NCBI GenBank assembly: GCA_965178525.1
Contig: CBCXVS010000103.1
Coordinates: 1-22,561 of the forward strand
Source: CBCXVS01 sp965178525
GTDB lineage: Bacteria; Tectomicrobia; Entotheonellia; Entotheonellales; Entotheonellaceae
Length of the DNA: 22,561 nucleotides
Direction of reading: 5' to 3'
Every line of letters begins with the position of its first letter. Within the stretch, counting starts at the first letter, position 1. Below are positions 6,763 through 14,641 of this stretch, in pieces. The notes beneath the pieces were generated by a model. That model was given only the letters and a program-made list of their open reading frames with translations, was not told where the DNA came from and ran no database searches. The position numbers and the translations under genes were made by a program.

Positions 6763-7188
6763 TCACCACCGCCTCCGCTCCCGCACCACAAATGCCGTCA
6801 TTCCCGTCCCCAAAAGCCTGCCACTGCCTTCCTCCGTGATGGTGCAATGACAGCGCCCAATGGTGCGCCTCCGATTCACGACCGTGGCTTCCGCCAGCGC
6901 CACATGCCCCTCCGTTAACGGCACCACATAATCGATCCGCATGTCGACCGTGATGCCCACTTCCGTCACATCCAGGCCGAACTCGAACGCCATCGAGCAG
7001 GCGCTATCCACCAGGACCGCCAAGACGCCGCCATCCGCGGTGCCCGCCAGATTCACCAAGCGCTCGCTGAACGGCAGCCGCATGGTCGCCCGTCCCTCCG
7101 ATGCGCTCACCACCTCCATGCCGAAATGCCGCAGCACCGGCTTGCCCTCATAACTCGCTTTCAGGTGTTCAAACGTACTCTGCGTCAT
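6763..7188 (-). CDS. PaaI-type hotdog thioesterase
   Basis: Protein of 141 aa with the single-domain hotdog thioesterase pattern: an N-terminal strand FGMEVVSASEGRATMRLP, the central helix region NLAGTADGGVLAVLVDSA (about residues 46-63), then strands including VDMRIDYVVPL and RTIGRCHCTITEE. Relatives hydrolyse acyl-CoA thioesters, often aromatic or hydroxylated ones. The family usually has HGG before the long helix; here it is DGG (D52-G54), while the aspartate on the helix (D61) is kept, so activity or substrate may differ. The ATG at 7188 follows ACAGGAGCAC. It faces away from lhgO and converges on the interrupted oxidoreductase gene with 43 bp between them. Confidence 0.85.
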   Translation of the reverse strand: MTQSTFEHLKASYEGKPVLRHFGMEVVSASEGRATMRLPFSERLVNLAGTADGGVLAVLVDSACSMAFEFGLDVTEVGITVDMRIDYVVPLTEGHVALAEATVVNRRRTIGRCHCTITEEGSGRLLGTGMTAFVVRERRRW

Positions 7189-7236
7189 CGTCTTGTGCTC
7201 CTGTCACCTGGGAAATTCCACATCCTGTAAATTGGC

Positions 7237-7266
7237 ATTATGGCCATGCCGTTGGATACGATGCAA
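7237..7266 (-). promoter_or_regulatory. Possible thioesterase promoter
   Basis: On the minus strand TTGCAT (7266-7261) and CATAAT (7242-7237) are 18 bp apart. The -10 matches five of six consensus bases, the -35 only three. It lies about 50 bp upstream of the thioesterase start, in the divergent spacer shared with lhgO. Confidence 0.4.
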
Positions 7267-7280
7267 TCAGAACCTAACGA

Positions 7281-7309
7281 TTGACCCACATCGTGAATCC
7301 CGCTATGAT
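7281..7309 (+). promoter_or_regulatory. Sigma70-type promoter for lhgO operon
   Basis: TTGACC at 7281-7286, a 17-bp spacer and TATGAT at 7304-7309 each match five of six consensus bases at ideal spacing. Transcription would start near 7316 and give a leader of about 60 nt before the lhgO ATG. This is the best promoter-like sequence I see in the window. Confidence 0.7.
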
Positions 7310-7376
7310 CCGTGCACGATAGCAAAGGCACGCATCCGAACAGCGGAGCTGCCGGTTGGCCGTAAAGGGGGAAGTT

Positions 7377-8576
7377 ATGCAAGACGCAGCAGTCGGTATT
7401 GTCGGCGGAGGCATCCTCGGGCTCACCACCGCCTATCACCTGACGCAACGGACGCCAACGCGCCGGGTCGTGGTCCTCGAAAAGGAAGCCGGCTTGGCGC
7501 ATCACCAGACCGGACATAATTCCGGTGTGCTGCATTCGGGCATTTATTACAAACCGGGCTCGCTCAAAGCGATCAATTGCCGCGAAGGCAAAAAGGCCAT
7601 GGAAGCATTCTGCGCCACGGAGGGGATCGACTATGAGATCTGCGGCAAGGTGATCGTGGCGACGAAAAAAAGCGAACTCCCGGCCTTGAATACGATTTAC
7701 GAGCGGGGTCAGGAGAATGGCGTCACGTGCACGTTAATCGAGCGAGAACACTTGCGCGAATTAGAACCGGCCGCCGCTGGCATTAAGGCGATTCATGTGC
7801 CCGAATCCGGCATCGTCAATTACAAGCAGGTGTGCCAACGCCTGGCAGAGCGAATTCAGGAGCGCGACGGCCGTATCGTGACCAATGCCCGCGTTACCGC
7901 CATGCGGCAGCAAGGCGGCCAGGTCGTGCTGCAGACCCTCGCTGGGGATTTTACCGTGGATTATGTGGTCAACTGCGCTGGGCTGCATTCCGACCGGGTC
8001 GCGGCCATGAGTGGGACGCGGCCCAAGGTGAAAATCGTGCCGTTTCGCGGCGAATATTATGAGGTGAAACCCCAGGCGCAGCACGTCTGCCGGAACCTGA
8101 TCTATCCGGTGCCCGATCCGAGTTTCCCGTTTCTCGGCGTGCATTTCACCCGGATGATCGAGGGCGGCGTGGAGTGCGGCCCGAATGCCGTGTTGGCCTT
8201 TGCGCGTGAGGGATATACCAAGTCTGATATCAACCTACGTGACCTGGCGGAAACGTTGACGTATCCTGGTTTTCAGCGGCTCGCGGCGAAGTATTGGCAG
8301 ACGGGCATGGGGGAGATGTGGCGGTCGTTTAGCAAAGCAGCATTTGTGCGGGCATTGCAACATCTCGTCCCGGAAATTCGTGAGGAGCATTTGAAGCTGG
8401 TGCCGGCTGGCATTCGGGCCCAGGCCATTTCCCCGAATGGGGCCATGGTGGATGATTTTATGATTCAAGAAAGCGAGCGCATCGTCAATGTCTGTAATGC
8501 GCCGTCGCCTGCGGCCACTGCGTCCCTCAATATCGGACGCTTAATTGTCGACAAGCTCGCGCAGCGCTTTGACTAA
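7377..8576 (+). CDS. lhgO: L-2-hydroxyglutarate oxidase/dehydrogenase LhgO
   Basis: FAD-dependent oxidoreductase of the DAO family, 399 aa, the usual LhgO length. The N-terminal dinucleotide fold VGIVGGGILGL has the GxGxxG glycines G10, G12 and G15; it is followed by TGHNSGVLHSGIYYKPGSLKA, a stretch characteristic of LhgO, and the C-terminal NVCNAPSPAATASLNIG that closes the FAD site. It oxidises L-2-hydroxyglutarate to 2-oxoglutarate, passing electrons to the respiratory chain in characterised homologues. The ATG at 7377 is chosen over an upstream in-frame GTG (7356) because AAGGGGGAAG precedes it and the FAD motif follows directly. It is first of a two-gene operon; the partner starts 24 bp after its stop. 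Several related DAO enzymes exist, but the motif set fits LhgO well. Confidence 0.9.
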   Translation: MQDAAVGIVGGGILGLTTAYHLTQRTPTRRVVVLEKEAGLAHHQTGHNSGVLHSGIYYKPGSLKAINCREGKKAMEAFCATEGIDYEICGKVIVATKKSELPALNTIYERGQENGVTCTLIEREHLRELEPAAAGIKAIHVPESGIVNYKQVCQRLAERIQERDGRIVTNARVTAMRQQGGQVVLQTLAGDFTVDYVVNCAGLHSDRVAAMSGTRPKVKIVPFRGEYYEVKPQAQHVCRNLIYPVPDPSFPFLGVHFTRMIEGGVECGPNAVLAFAREGYTKSDINLRDLAETLTYPGFQRLAAKYWQTGMGEMWRSFSKAAFVRALQHLVPEIREEHLKLVPAGIRAQAISPNGAMVDDFMIQESERIVNVCNAPSPAATASLNIGRLIVDKLAQRFD

Positions 8577-8600
8577 ATAAGGGCCAAATAAGGGAACCAT

Positions 8601-11504
8601 ATGGAGGCGTTACGGCGAGACCTAGAAAAACGGCTTGTTGGCGAGGTGCGTTTTGATGCCTTTAGCAAGATGCTCTACAGCACCGACGGCAGCATGTATC
8701 AAATCGAACCGATCGGCGTCGTCATTCCCCGCGATGCGGACGACGTCGTCGGCGCGGTCACCATGGCTCGTGAGCACGGCGTCCCGGTGCTGCCCCGTGG
8801 CGGCGGCACCGGACTGGCGGGACAGACGGTGGGCGACGCGCTCATCATCGATGCCTCGCCGCATATGAACGAGGTTTTGGAGCTGAACACCGAGGAACAC
8901 TGGGTCTGGGTGCAGCCCGGCGTGGTGCAGGATCAGTTGAATGCCTATTTACGGCCGCACGGCTTTCTCTTTGGGCCGGATACGTCTACGAGTAACCGCG
9001 CCACCATAGGCGGCATGACCGGGAACAATTCGGCTGGCGCCCGCTCGGTGCTCTATGGCAAGACAATCGACCACGTGCTGGAACTGCAGGTGGTGTTGTC
9101 CGATGGCAGCACGGCGCATTTGAAGCCGTTAGACAAAGCGGAGCTGGAACAGAAATGCCGGGGCCATGACCTCGAAGCGCAGATTTATCGCGACCTCGAT
9201 CGCATCGCGCGTGACAACCGCGACGCCATTCTGGAGCGCTACCCCAAAATTCTGCGGCGTGTCAGCGGCTATAATCTGGACGAGTTCGTCAGCGATGCGC
9301 CCTTCAATCTGGCCAAAATGGTCGTGGGTTCCGAGGGCACGCTGGCCGCGGTCACGGCGGCGAAGGTGCGCATCATGCCGCGGCCGGCGGCCACGTCGGT
9401 GTTGGTGATCCATTTCGACGACATGATCGCGTCCGTGGAAGCCACCGGTATGATCTTGGAATTCAACCCCTCCGCCGTCGAGATGGCCGACCACCAGATT
9501 ATCGATGCGGCCCGCGCCGCCAAAGAGTTCGAGGGACGCTTGCCGTTTCTGCAGGGGAATCCCGATGCCATCCTCGTGGCGGAGTTCTATGGCGACTCTG
9601 CCGCGGAAGTCAAGGATAAGGTGACCCAGCTCGAGGCCAGTCTCCGGCGCGAGAAGGTGGGCTATGCCTACTCACCGGCGCTCACCGCAGCAGAACAGGG
9701 CAACGTCTGGAAGATGCGCAAAGCCGGGCTGGGCTTGCTCATGGGCACGCGAGCCGCGCGCAAACCGGTGGCGTTTATCGAGGACACCGCCGTGGCGCCG
9801 GAGAAATTGCCGGACTTTTTGCGGCGTTTTCGGCAGGTGATTGACCAACACGACACCACGGCCGGTTACTATGGGCATGCCAGTGTCGGCTGTCTGCACA
9901 TCCGGCCCGGCATCGATATCTCGCAGCCCTCGGACGTCGACAAAATGTTTGCCATGATCCAGGAAATCAGCGATTTGGTCATCGAGTACGGCGGTTCAAT
10001 GAGCGGCGAGCATGGCGATGGTCTGGCGCGGAGTTGGCTCAATAAAAAACATTTTGGGCCCACGCTGTATCAGGCTTTTAAAGAGGTCAAACGCGCTTTC
10101 GATCCGGACAACCGTATGAATCCGGGGAAAGTGGTGGATGGGCCGTCGCCGAAGGAGAACCTGCGTCATCAGCCACGCTATGCGCCGGCTCAGCTCCGCA
10201 CCAACCTGGATTTCAGCCGCGATGGCGGCTTTAAAACCGCCATCGACATGTGCAATGGCAATGGGGCCTGTCGCAAGGTGGGCGAGGGCACGATGTGTCC
10301 GTCGTATATGGCGACATTGGATGAGCAGCATTCGACACGCGGCCGGGCCAATGCGCTGCGCGCCATCATTTCCGGACGCTTGCCGCAAGAACAATTCGTC
10401 AGCAAGCGGTTGCACGAGATTCTCGATCTCTGCCTCGAGTGCAAAGCCTGCAAGACCGAGTGTCCGTCGAACGTGGACATGGCGAAGCTCAAGTACGAAT
10501 TTCTGAGTCATTACTATGCCGAGCACGGCGCGCCATGGCGGGCCCGGCTGTTCGCTAACATGGCGACGCTCAACCATTTTGGGCAGCGGCTGGCGCCCCT
10601 GTCCAATTGGCTGGCCCAGAGTGCCCTGAGTACATGGCTGATGGGCAAGCTCGGCGTGGCGCCACAGCGTACCCTGCCGGCGTTTGCCACGCAGAGTTTC
10701 AGCCAGTGGTTTGAGACGTGTCCGCGTCCGGCACAGACCCCGCGTCATGGGAAGGTCGTCTTATTCCATGACACCTTTATGGAATACAACTGTCCGGAAG
10801 TGGGGCAGGCGGCGACGCAGTTGCTCGAAGCCGCCGGGTTTGCAGTGACATTGGTGGCCCGCAAATGCTGTGCGCGTCCGGCGATCTCGAAAGGGCTGCT
10901 CGATCAGGGACGCATGCATGCCCGCTTCAATATCGAGCTGCTGCTGCCGTATGCGCAACAAGGCATCCCGATTATTGGACTCGAACCGAGCTGCATTCTG
11001 ACCCTGCGCGAGGATTATCTCGACCTTGTGCCTGGCACAGAGGCTGCCATCGTGGCCGAGTATGCGCTCACCCTCGATGAATTTTTGTATCAGCTCCAGC
11101 AGCGGCAGGAACTTGCTCTGTCGTTTAGCAGCGAGCCGAAACGGCTGTTGTTACACGGTCACTGTCATCAAAAGGCCCTGGTTGGCACCGAGCCCACGCT
11201 GGCGTTGCTGCGGCTGCCGGACAACTACGACGTGGACGAAATTCCCTCGGGCTGCTGTGGCATGGCCGGCTCCTTCGGCTATGAAGCGGAACACTACGAC
11301 CTCTCGATGACGATCGGCCGTCAACGCCTTTTCCCTGCGGTGGAAGGAGCAGACATCAGCACCGAGATCGTCGCCAATGGCATTTCGTGCCGGCAGCAAA
11401 TTCAGCATGCGACCGGGCGGCAACCGCGCCATCTCGCCGAGGTGCTTTGGGAGGCCGTGATCTCTGTGCACCACCCGGTTGCCGACGAGGGCGCTGTCCA
11501 TTAA
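8601..11504 (+). CDS. YdiJ-like D-2-hydroxyglutarate dehydrogenase (FAD/Fe-S fusion)
   Basis: Large fusion of 967 aa. Residues 1 to about 520 are an FAD-linked oxidase (PCMH type): RGGGTGLAGQ at 66-75 binds FAD pyrophosphate, then SGYNLDEF, and SGEHGDG from S468 near the active site. Two [4Fe-4S] ferredoxin-type sites follow: C551, C557 and C566 in the first, and the classical C611-x2-C614-x2-C617-x3-C621-P. The C-terminal part carries CCG-type cysteine motifs (ARKCCARPA, HGHCHQK, GCCGMAGSFG with C885/C886) as in GlpC/LutA-like subunits. E. coli YdiJ (about 1018 aa) has this architecture and acts on D-2-hydroxyglutarate; D-lactate or glycolate dehydrogenase are alternatives. Its position right behind lhgO favours 2-hydroxyglutarate. 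Confidence 0.85.
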   Translation: MEALRRDLEKRLVGEVRFDAFSKMLYSTDGSMYQIEPIGVVIPRDADDVVGAVTMAREHGVPVLPRGGGTGLAGQTVGDALIIDASPHMNEVLELNTEEHWVWVQPGVVQDQLNAYLRPHGFLFGPDTSTSNRATIGGMTGNNSAGARSVLYGKTIDHVLELQVVLSDGSTAHLKPLDKAELEQKCRGHDLEAQIYRDLDRIARDNRDAILERYPKILRRVSGYNLDEFVSDAPFNLAKMVVGSEGTLAAVTAAKVRIMPRPAATSVLVIHFDDMIASVEATGMILEFNPSAVEMADHQIIDAARAAKEFEGRLPFLQGNPDAILVAEFYGDSAAEVKDKVTQLEASLRREKVGYAYSPALTAAEQGNVWKMRKAGLGLLMGTRAARKPVAFIEDTAVAPEKLPDFLRRFRQVIDQHDTTAGYYGHASVGCLHIRPGIDISQPSDVDKMFAMIQEISDLVIEYGGSMSGEHGDGLARSWLNKKHFGPTLYQAFKEVKRAFDPDNRMNPGKVVDGPSPKENLRHQPRYAPAQLRTNLDFSRDGGFKTAIDMCNGNGACRKVGEGTMCPSYMATLDEQHSTRGRANALRAIISGRLPQEQFVSKRLHEILDLCLECKACKTECPSNVDMAKLKYEFLSHYYAEHGAPWRARLFANMATLNHFGQRLAPLSNWLAQSALSTWLMGKLGVAPQRTLPAFATQSFSQWFETCPRPAQTPRHGKVVLFHDTFMEYNCPEVGQAATQLLEAAGFAVTLVARKCCARPAISKGLLDQGRMHARFNIELLLPYAQQGIPIIGLEPSCILTLREDYLDLVPGTEAAIVAEYALTLDEFLYQLQQRQELALSFSSEPKRLLLHGHCHQKALVGTEPTLALLRLPDNYDVDEIPSGCCGMAGSFGYEAEHYDLSMTIGRQRLFPAVEGADISTEIVANGISCRQQIQHATGRQPRHLAEVLWEAVISVHHPVADEGAVH

Positions 11505-11545
11505 CGCGATCGGCCGAGTCACGGTTTGAGCCGAGACCTGAGACG

Positions 11546-11570
11546 CCCTCGCCCCCTCTGGGCGCGAGGG
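11546..11570 (+). terminator. Possible hairpin terminator after YdiJ-like gene
   Basis: CCCTCGC (11546-11552) and GCGAGGG (11564-11570) form a GC-rich stem that inner CCC/GGG pairing can extend. There is no T-run after it on the plus strand, so if it terminates transcription it does so weakly. It lies 42 bp after the YdiJ-like stop and before the convergent gene at 11613. Confidence 0.35.
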
Positions 11571-11612
11571 TTGGGATAAGAAGTCCCCTGTCGGTTCCTG
11601 GCCGTCGAAACC

Positions 11613-12077
11613 CTAACTGTCAAAGTCATCATCGTAGAGGAAATTGCGCTCGGCTTCTTCCAGCGACTCGAAACCCGTATCGAGACTTTGAAACTCAGGG
11701 CCTTCGTTGTCCGCGACGACGTCGAGGTCATCCTCTAGAGTCGCGAAGTCTGGGGTTTCTTCGTCGTCGCCCTCGACCTCTTCAAAAGGCGACCCCGCGA
11801 TTTCGGTGCGCTCATCATCGATGCTTGGCACATCGGTCATGCGCGAATAGGCCTCCGGAAACGTGTGGGCCGTATCCACCAAACCGAAATCGCTGGGGGA
11901 AAAGGCGTAGCGTACTTCCCCGGTTTTGGCGTTGAAAGCGTGGCGTTCTATGCCGTATTGGATTCGGATCGCCTGGATGGACTCCCCAAAATACTCAATG
12001 GCATCACGTTCGATCTGATTGAGTATCGAGGTGGTTAAAGAATAGTTCGTTTCGTTGTGGATGGGGATGGCAGTCAT
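11613..12077 (-). CDS. Hypothetical acidic protein
   Basis: I do not recognise this 154-aa protein. The N-terminal part (residues 1 to about 75) looks folded: TTSILNQIERDAIEYFGES could be a helix, followed by IQYGIERHAFNAKTGEVRYAF. The second half is strongly acidic and low in complexity, with runs such as EEVEGDDEETPDF and a tail ending NFLYDDDFDS, so it is probably disordered. No signal peptide, membrane segment or cysteine motif is seen. The ATG at 12077 follows AGAGGAATACGG. It is divergent from the ybjN-pspA pair across about 350 bp, so shared regulation is possible but unproven. The codon pattern and clear RBS support a real gene. Confidence 0.65.
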   Translation of the reverse strand: MTAIPIHNETNYSLTTSILNQIERDAIEYFGESIQAIRIQYGIERHAFNAKTGEVRYAFSPSDFGLVDTAHTFPEAYSRMTDVPSIDDERTEIAGSPFEEVEGDDEETPDFATLEDDLDVVADNEGPEFQSLDTGFESLEEAERNFLYDDDFDS

Positions 12078-12427
12078 GGCCGTATTCCTCTGTCGCGCAA
12101 TACTGACGGGTTATCAATAGCCAAGAGGATGGTAAAGTAAAATGGCGCGCGTACGGCGCTTATAAAACCAGGCAGGAAGCGTAGCGTTTTCCGACACCGC
12201 TTTGCAATCCAAAATTATTACACGCGACCTGGCAGGCAGCAAGGCGTATTGGGCGTGCCAAGACAGGAGGGTAGGGCCGCAAAGGCGTAAGCCGAGGATG
12301 CATCGGCAGTCCCCGGCGTTTTTTGATACAATCTGAGGCGCCTCCCAGGCGCTTTGGCTGAGAGAACTGTCGGCGGCTGTCGCGCGTCGGCAACATGGCT
12401 CACCATTGTGATGTAGAGGAAAAGCCG
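12078..12427. other. Divergent intergenic region with stem-loops and T6
   Basis: These 350 bp hold no convincing gene. On the plus strand GCC-GCAAA-GGC (12276-12287), GTAA, and GCCGA-7nt-TCGGC (12291-12307) form two small adjacent hairpins, enclosed by a possible GGG/CCC pairing. CCCCGGC at 12311-12317 could instead pair with GCCGAGG at 12291-12297, with one mismatch, directly before six T (12319-12324). The two pairings exclude each other, which resembles a leader with a terminator/antiterminator choice, or simply the end of a small RNA. A second GCGCCT/AGGCGC hairpin lies at about 12339-12351. I could not match any known riboswitch consensus. Confidence 0.35.
12288..12324 (+). terminator. 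Candidate intrinsic terminator upstream of YbjN-like gene
   Basis: The pairing GCCGAGG (12291-12297) with CCCCGGC (12311-12317) gives a 7-bp stem with one A/C mismatch, immediately followed by G and T6 (12319-12324). It is about 100 bp upstream of the YbjN-like ATG, so it would act on a transcript beginning within the intergenic region. A competing hairpin GCCGA/TCGGC uses the same 5' arm. Confidence 0.4.
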
Positions 12428-12820
12428 ATGCCAGATTTCGACACGGTGAAGCAATACTTGCTCGACTTACAACTGTCGATCGTCAATGAAGATGCCGCAG
12501 AGGGCATCGTGGTCGTAGAGGATGAAGAGCGCGGCCTCAAAAACATGGTGGTCAACTGTGAGGATCCGATTCTGATTTTTGAGCAGATGATTATGTCGGT
12601 GCCGGCGGAGCCCGGGGATATGTACCGCCGGTTGTTACAGATGAATCGCAACATGGTTCACGGCGCTTTTGCACTGGATGAGGATAGCCACATGGTGCTT
12701 TTCCGTGATACCTTACAGCTGGCTAACCTCGATGCCAGTGAGGTCGAGGGGACGATTGAGGCGTTGAGTTTGGCGTTAGCCGAGTTTGCGGAGGAATTGA
12801 TCGCCTTTAGTCACCAGTGA
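12428..12820 (+). CDS. YbjN/CesT-like (type III chaperone-fold) protein
   Basis: Protein of 130 aa that reads like the YbjN/CesT group, with the fold of type III secretion chaperones. The typical core is DMYRRLLQMNRNMVHGAFALDEDSH, then VLFRDTLQLANLD and a C-terminal helix GTIEALSLALAEFAEELI. No type III secretion genes are nearby; instead PspA follows 43 bp downstream, an association I recall from other bacteria where the pair is thought to serve envelope stress. A partner or chaperone role for PspA is inference. The frame is open from 12395, but the ATG at 12428 has TAGAGGAAAAG upstream and begins the conserved part. Confidence 0.75.
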   Translation: MPDFDTVKQYLLDLQLSIVNEDAAEGIVVVEDEERGLKNMVVNCEDPILIFEQMIMSVPAEPGDMYRRLLQMNRNMVHGAFALDEDSHMVLFRDTLQLANLDASEVEGTIEALSLALAEFAEELIAFSHQ

Positions 12821-12863
12821 GCCGTGTCATCCGTGAGGGCATTGACACGAGGGAGGTCTCATC

Positions 12864-13571
12864 ATGAATATTTTTCGGCGTCTGTTTAAAGTTGGCCAGG
12901 CCGAAGCCCATAATGTCGTCAATAAGCTCGAAGACCCCATTCGCATGACCGAACAAGGCATCCGAGATCTGAAGCGCGACTTGCAAGGGGCCATGACAGG
13001 CTTAGCGGAGGTCAAGGGCGTTGCGGTACGTCTCTCGAAAGAAGCTGAGGACGCCAAGCGTCAGGTCAGCGAGTATGAGCGCAAGGCGATGTTACTGTTG
13101 CAGCGCGCCCAAGATGGCCACATGGACATGCCGCAGGCTGAACGCCTGGCGACGGAGGCTTTGAGCATGAAGGATGGCGCCAGTGAGCGCGCCACGCGCC
13201 TGTTCAAAGATGCTGAACAGCAGCAGCGTATGGCGAATCAGCTGCAGGAAAAGGTGCAGCAACTTAAATCGACGATTTCCACGCACGAAAACGAACTCAT
13301 TACCCTGCGCGCGCGAGCTAAAACCGCCGCGTCCACCAAGAAAATCAATCAGCAACTGGCCCAAGTCGATTCCTCCAGCACGATTTCGATGCTGGAACGC
13401 ATGAAGAACAAGGTGGAAGAGGATGAGGCGCTGGCGCAAGCCTATGGCGAGGTTGCCGATATCGATACATCAGTCGATGCGGAAATCGACCGCGCGCTTG
13501 CCGGGTCGCAGACCTCGACGGCCCAGGATCGGTTGGCGGAGCTGAAGTCCAAAATGGGGTTGACGTCCTAA
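12864..13571 (+). CDS. pspA: PspA/IM30 (ESCRT-III-like) membrane-stress protein
   Basis: Protein of 235 aa with the PspA/IM30 pattern: an amphipathic N-terminal MNIFRRLFKVGQAEAHNVVNKLEDPIRMTEQGIRDL, where helix alpha-0 meets the membrane, then long coiled-coil helices rich in Q, E, K and A across residues 30-190 (for example RLFKDAEQQQRMANQLQEKV), and a short C-terminal helix after a VDAEIDRALAG linker. Homologues assemble into ESCRT-III-like rods that bind damaged inner membrane and preserve the proton gradient. RBS GGGAGG precedes the ATG. It follows the YbjN-like gene by 43 bp, probably in one operon. No pspF, pspB or pspC is nearby, so the E. coli regulatory circuit is absent here. Confidence 0.92.
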   Translation: MNIFRRLFKVGQAEAHNVVNKLEDPIRMTEQGIRDLKRDLQGAMTGLAEVKGVAVRLSKEAEDAKRQVSEYERKAMLLLQRAQDGHMDMPQAERLATEALSMKDGASERATRLFKDAEQQQRMANQLQEKVQQLKSTISTHENELITLRARAKTAASTKKINQQLAQVDSSSTISMLERMKNKVEEDEALAQAYGEVADIDTSVDAEIDRALAGSQTSTAQDRLAELKSKMGLTS

Positions 13572-13583
13572 ACCGTCCATGAG

Positions 13584-13657
13584 ATGGGGCCCAAGACCAC
13601 TGGAAGACGCGACCTGTGAGCTTGAAGGCGGTGAGCGTGCTAACGGCTGGGCCTCAT
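13584..13657. repeat. Inverted repeat between convergent genes
   Basis: ATGGGGCCCA at 13584-13593 and TGGGCCTCAT at 13648-13657 are inverse complements with one G/T wobble, enclosing 54 bases. They lie between the ends of pspA and the convergent peptidoglycan-binding gene, where a two-way terminator would be expected. There is no T-run. Confidence 0.3.
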
Positions 13658-13698
13658 AGAGATGGGTGCAGAGTTCGGGCTGGGCTGAGAGGCACGCC

Positions 13699-14481
13699 TC
13701 AGCGCCCCGCCGTGACCTCTGCGGCTTGCGGTCTGGCAGAGGAAACGATGCTGCTCTGCCAGTCATTGATGCGCCATTCCTCTGTCGCGTGGCTCCGAAC
13801 CAGGGAAAAAATTTCGCGTCGTGCGATTTCCTCGCCGTTTATACGCACCCGGCTTTGCACATACACGGTAGTACGGCTTTCCTGGTGCGCCGGGTCGGAC
13901 TCGACGCGTTCAATCTGCCAGGAGACGCGAGAAAAATTTTGCTCGTTGAGCGTTGTGATGGTCTGTGCGATCCATTGGTGTGGTTCCAGGCCCTGTCTGA
14001 AGTGCTTGGTCACATACGATACGATACGTGCGGGTTGCGTATCGAAATAACGCATATAGGCCAACACGGCTCGCCAGGGCGCTGATGGTGGGGCTGTAGG
14101 TCGAGGCAGAGGGGGCAGAGACGGTGGCGGCGGTTCCTTTTCGGACTTGGGAGGGGGGAGACCGAGAGCGCTTAAGGTCGGCGTATCGAGCTTCCCTGTG
14201 GCGGGTAGATTGTACGTTTGCTGAAACGCTTTGATCGCCCGGCGCGTGCGCCGCCCGATTTTGCCATCAGCCCCGCCCGGATCATAGCCTAGCGCACTGA
14301 GAAGTTCTTGGGCTTGTTGGATCTTTTCACGCTCTAGCTGGATTTCTTGCGCCCGAGCCGGAGGCGCGCTGAGGCTGCAACATACCGCGATCAGCACGGC
14401 CACCGATACCAACAGGCTCGTACCCTGCGCGCCGGTTGGCTCCTGAGTTCTGGCGCATAGTTTGCCTATTTTATCCCACAT
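13699..14481 (-). CDS. Secreted protein with peptidoglycan-binding domain
   Basis: Protein of 260 aa. A signal peptide is likely: a 20-residue N-region, hydrophobic SLLVSVAVLIAVCCSLSAPP (22-41), then ARA|QE with cleavage after about residue 44. Residues 53-108 form a PG_binding_1 domain (IQQAQELLSALGYDPGGADG ... RRTRRAIKAFQQTYNLPATGKLD), which recognises cell-wall peptidoglycan. A proline-rich linker (109-140) connects to a C-terminal domain of about 115 aa that I do not recognise; its pattern (TTVYVQSRVRINGEEI, EWRINDWQ) suggests a beta-rich, NTF2- or lipocalin-like module. RBS GGAGGAACGTC stands before the ATG. The gene converges on pspA. Probably a periplasmic, wall-associated protein; no catalytic motif is seen. 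Confidence 0.8.
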   Translation of the reverse strand: MWDKIGKLCARTQEPTGAQGTSLLVSVAVLIAVCCSLSAPPARAQEIQLEREKIQQAQELLSALGYDPGGADGKIGRRTRRAIKAFQQTYNLPATGKLDTPTLSALGLPPPKSEKEPPPPSLPPLPRPTAPPSAPWRAVLAYMRYFDTQPARIVSYVTKHFRQGLEPHQWIAQTITTLNEQNFSRVSWQIERVESDPAHQESRTTVYVQSRVRINGEEIARREIFSLVRSHATEEWRINDWQSSIVSSARPQAAEVTAGR

Positions 14482-14641
14482 GACGTTCCTCCTTTTCCTA
14501 CTCAGTGGTCATAGACGTATTCTTCCTGAGCGCATCGTGTCAAGGGTAATGATACGGCTCCGAGACAGAATATGCTAAGATCGCAGCATCGTACTGAGGC
14601 GGCAGCGCCAGGAGAGAGGCCAGGAGACAGGAGTAGCCAGC

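Noticed and set aside
12260..12375. Known riboswitch such as GEMM (c-di-GMP) or TPP
   Set aside because: GCAAAGG and GGCTGAGA are superficially similar to parts of those consensus sequences, but the remaining conserved blocks are missing.
12160..12454. Minus-strand short ORFs across the ybjN upstream region
   Set aside because: No ribosome site and unlikely composition; they overlap the GC-rich stem-loops instead.
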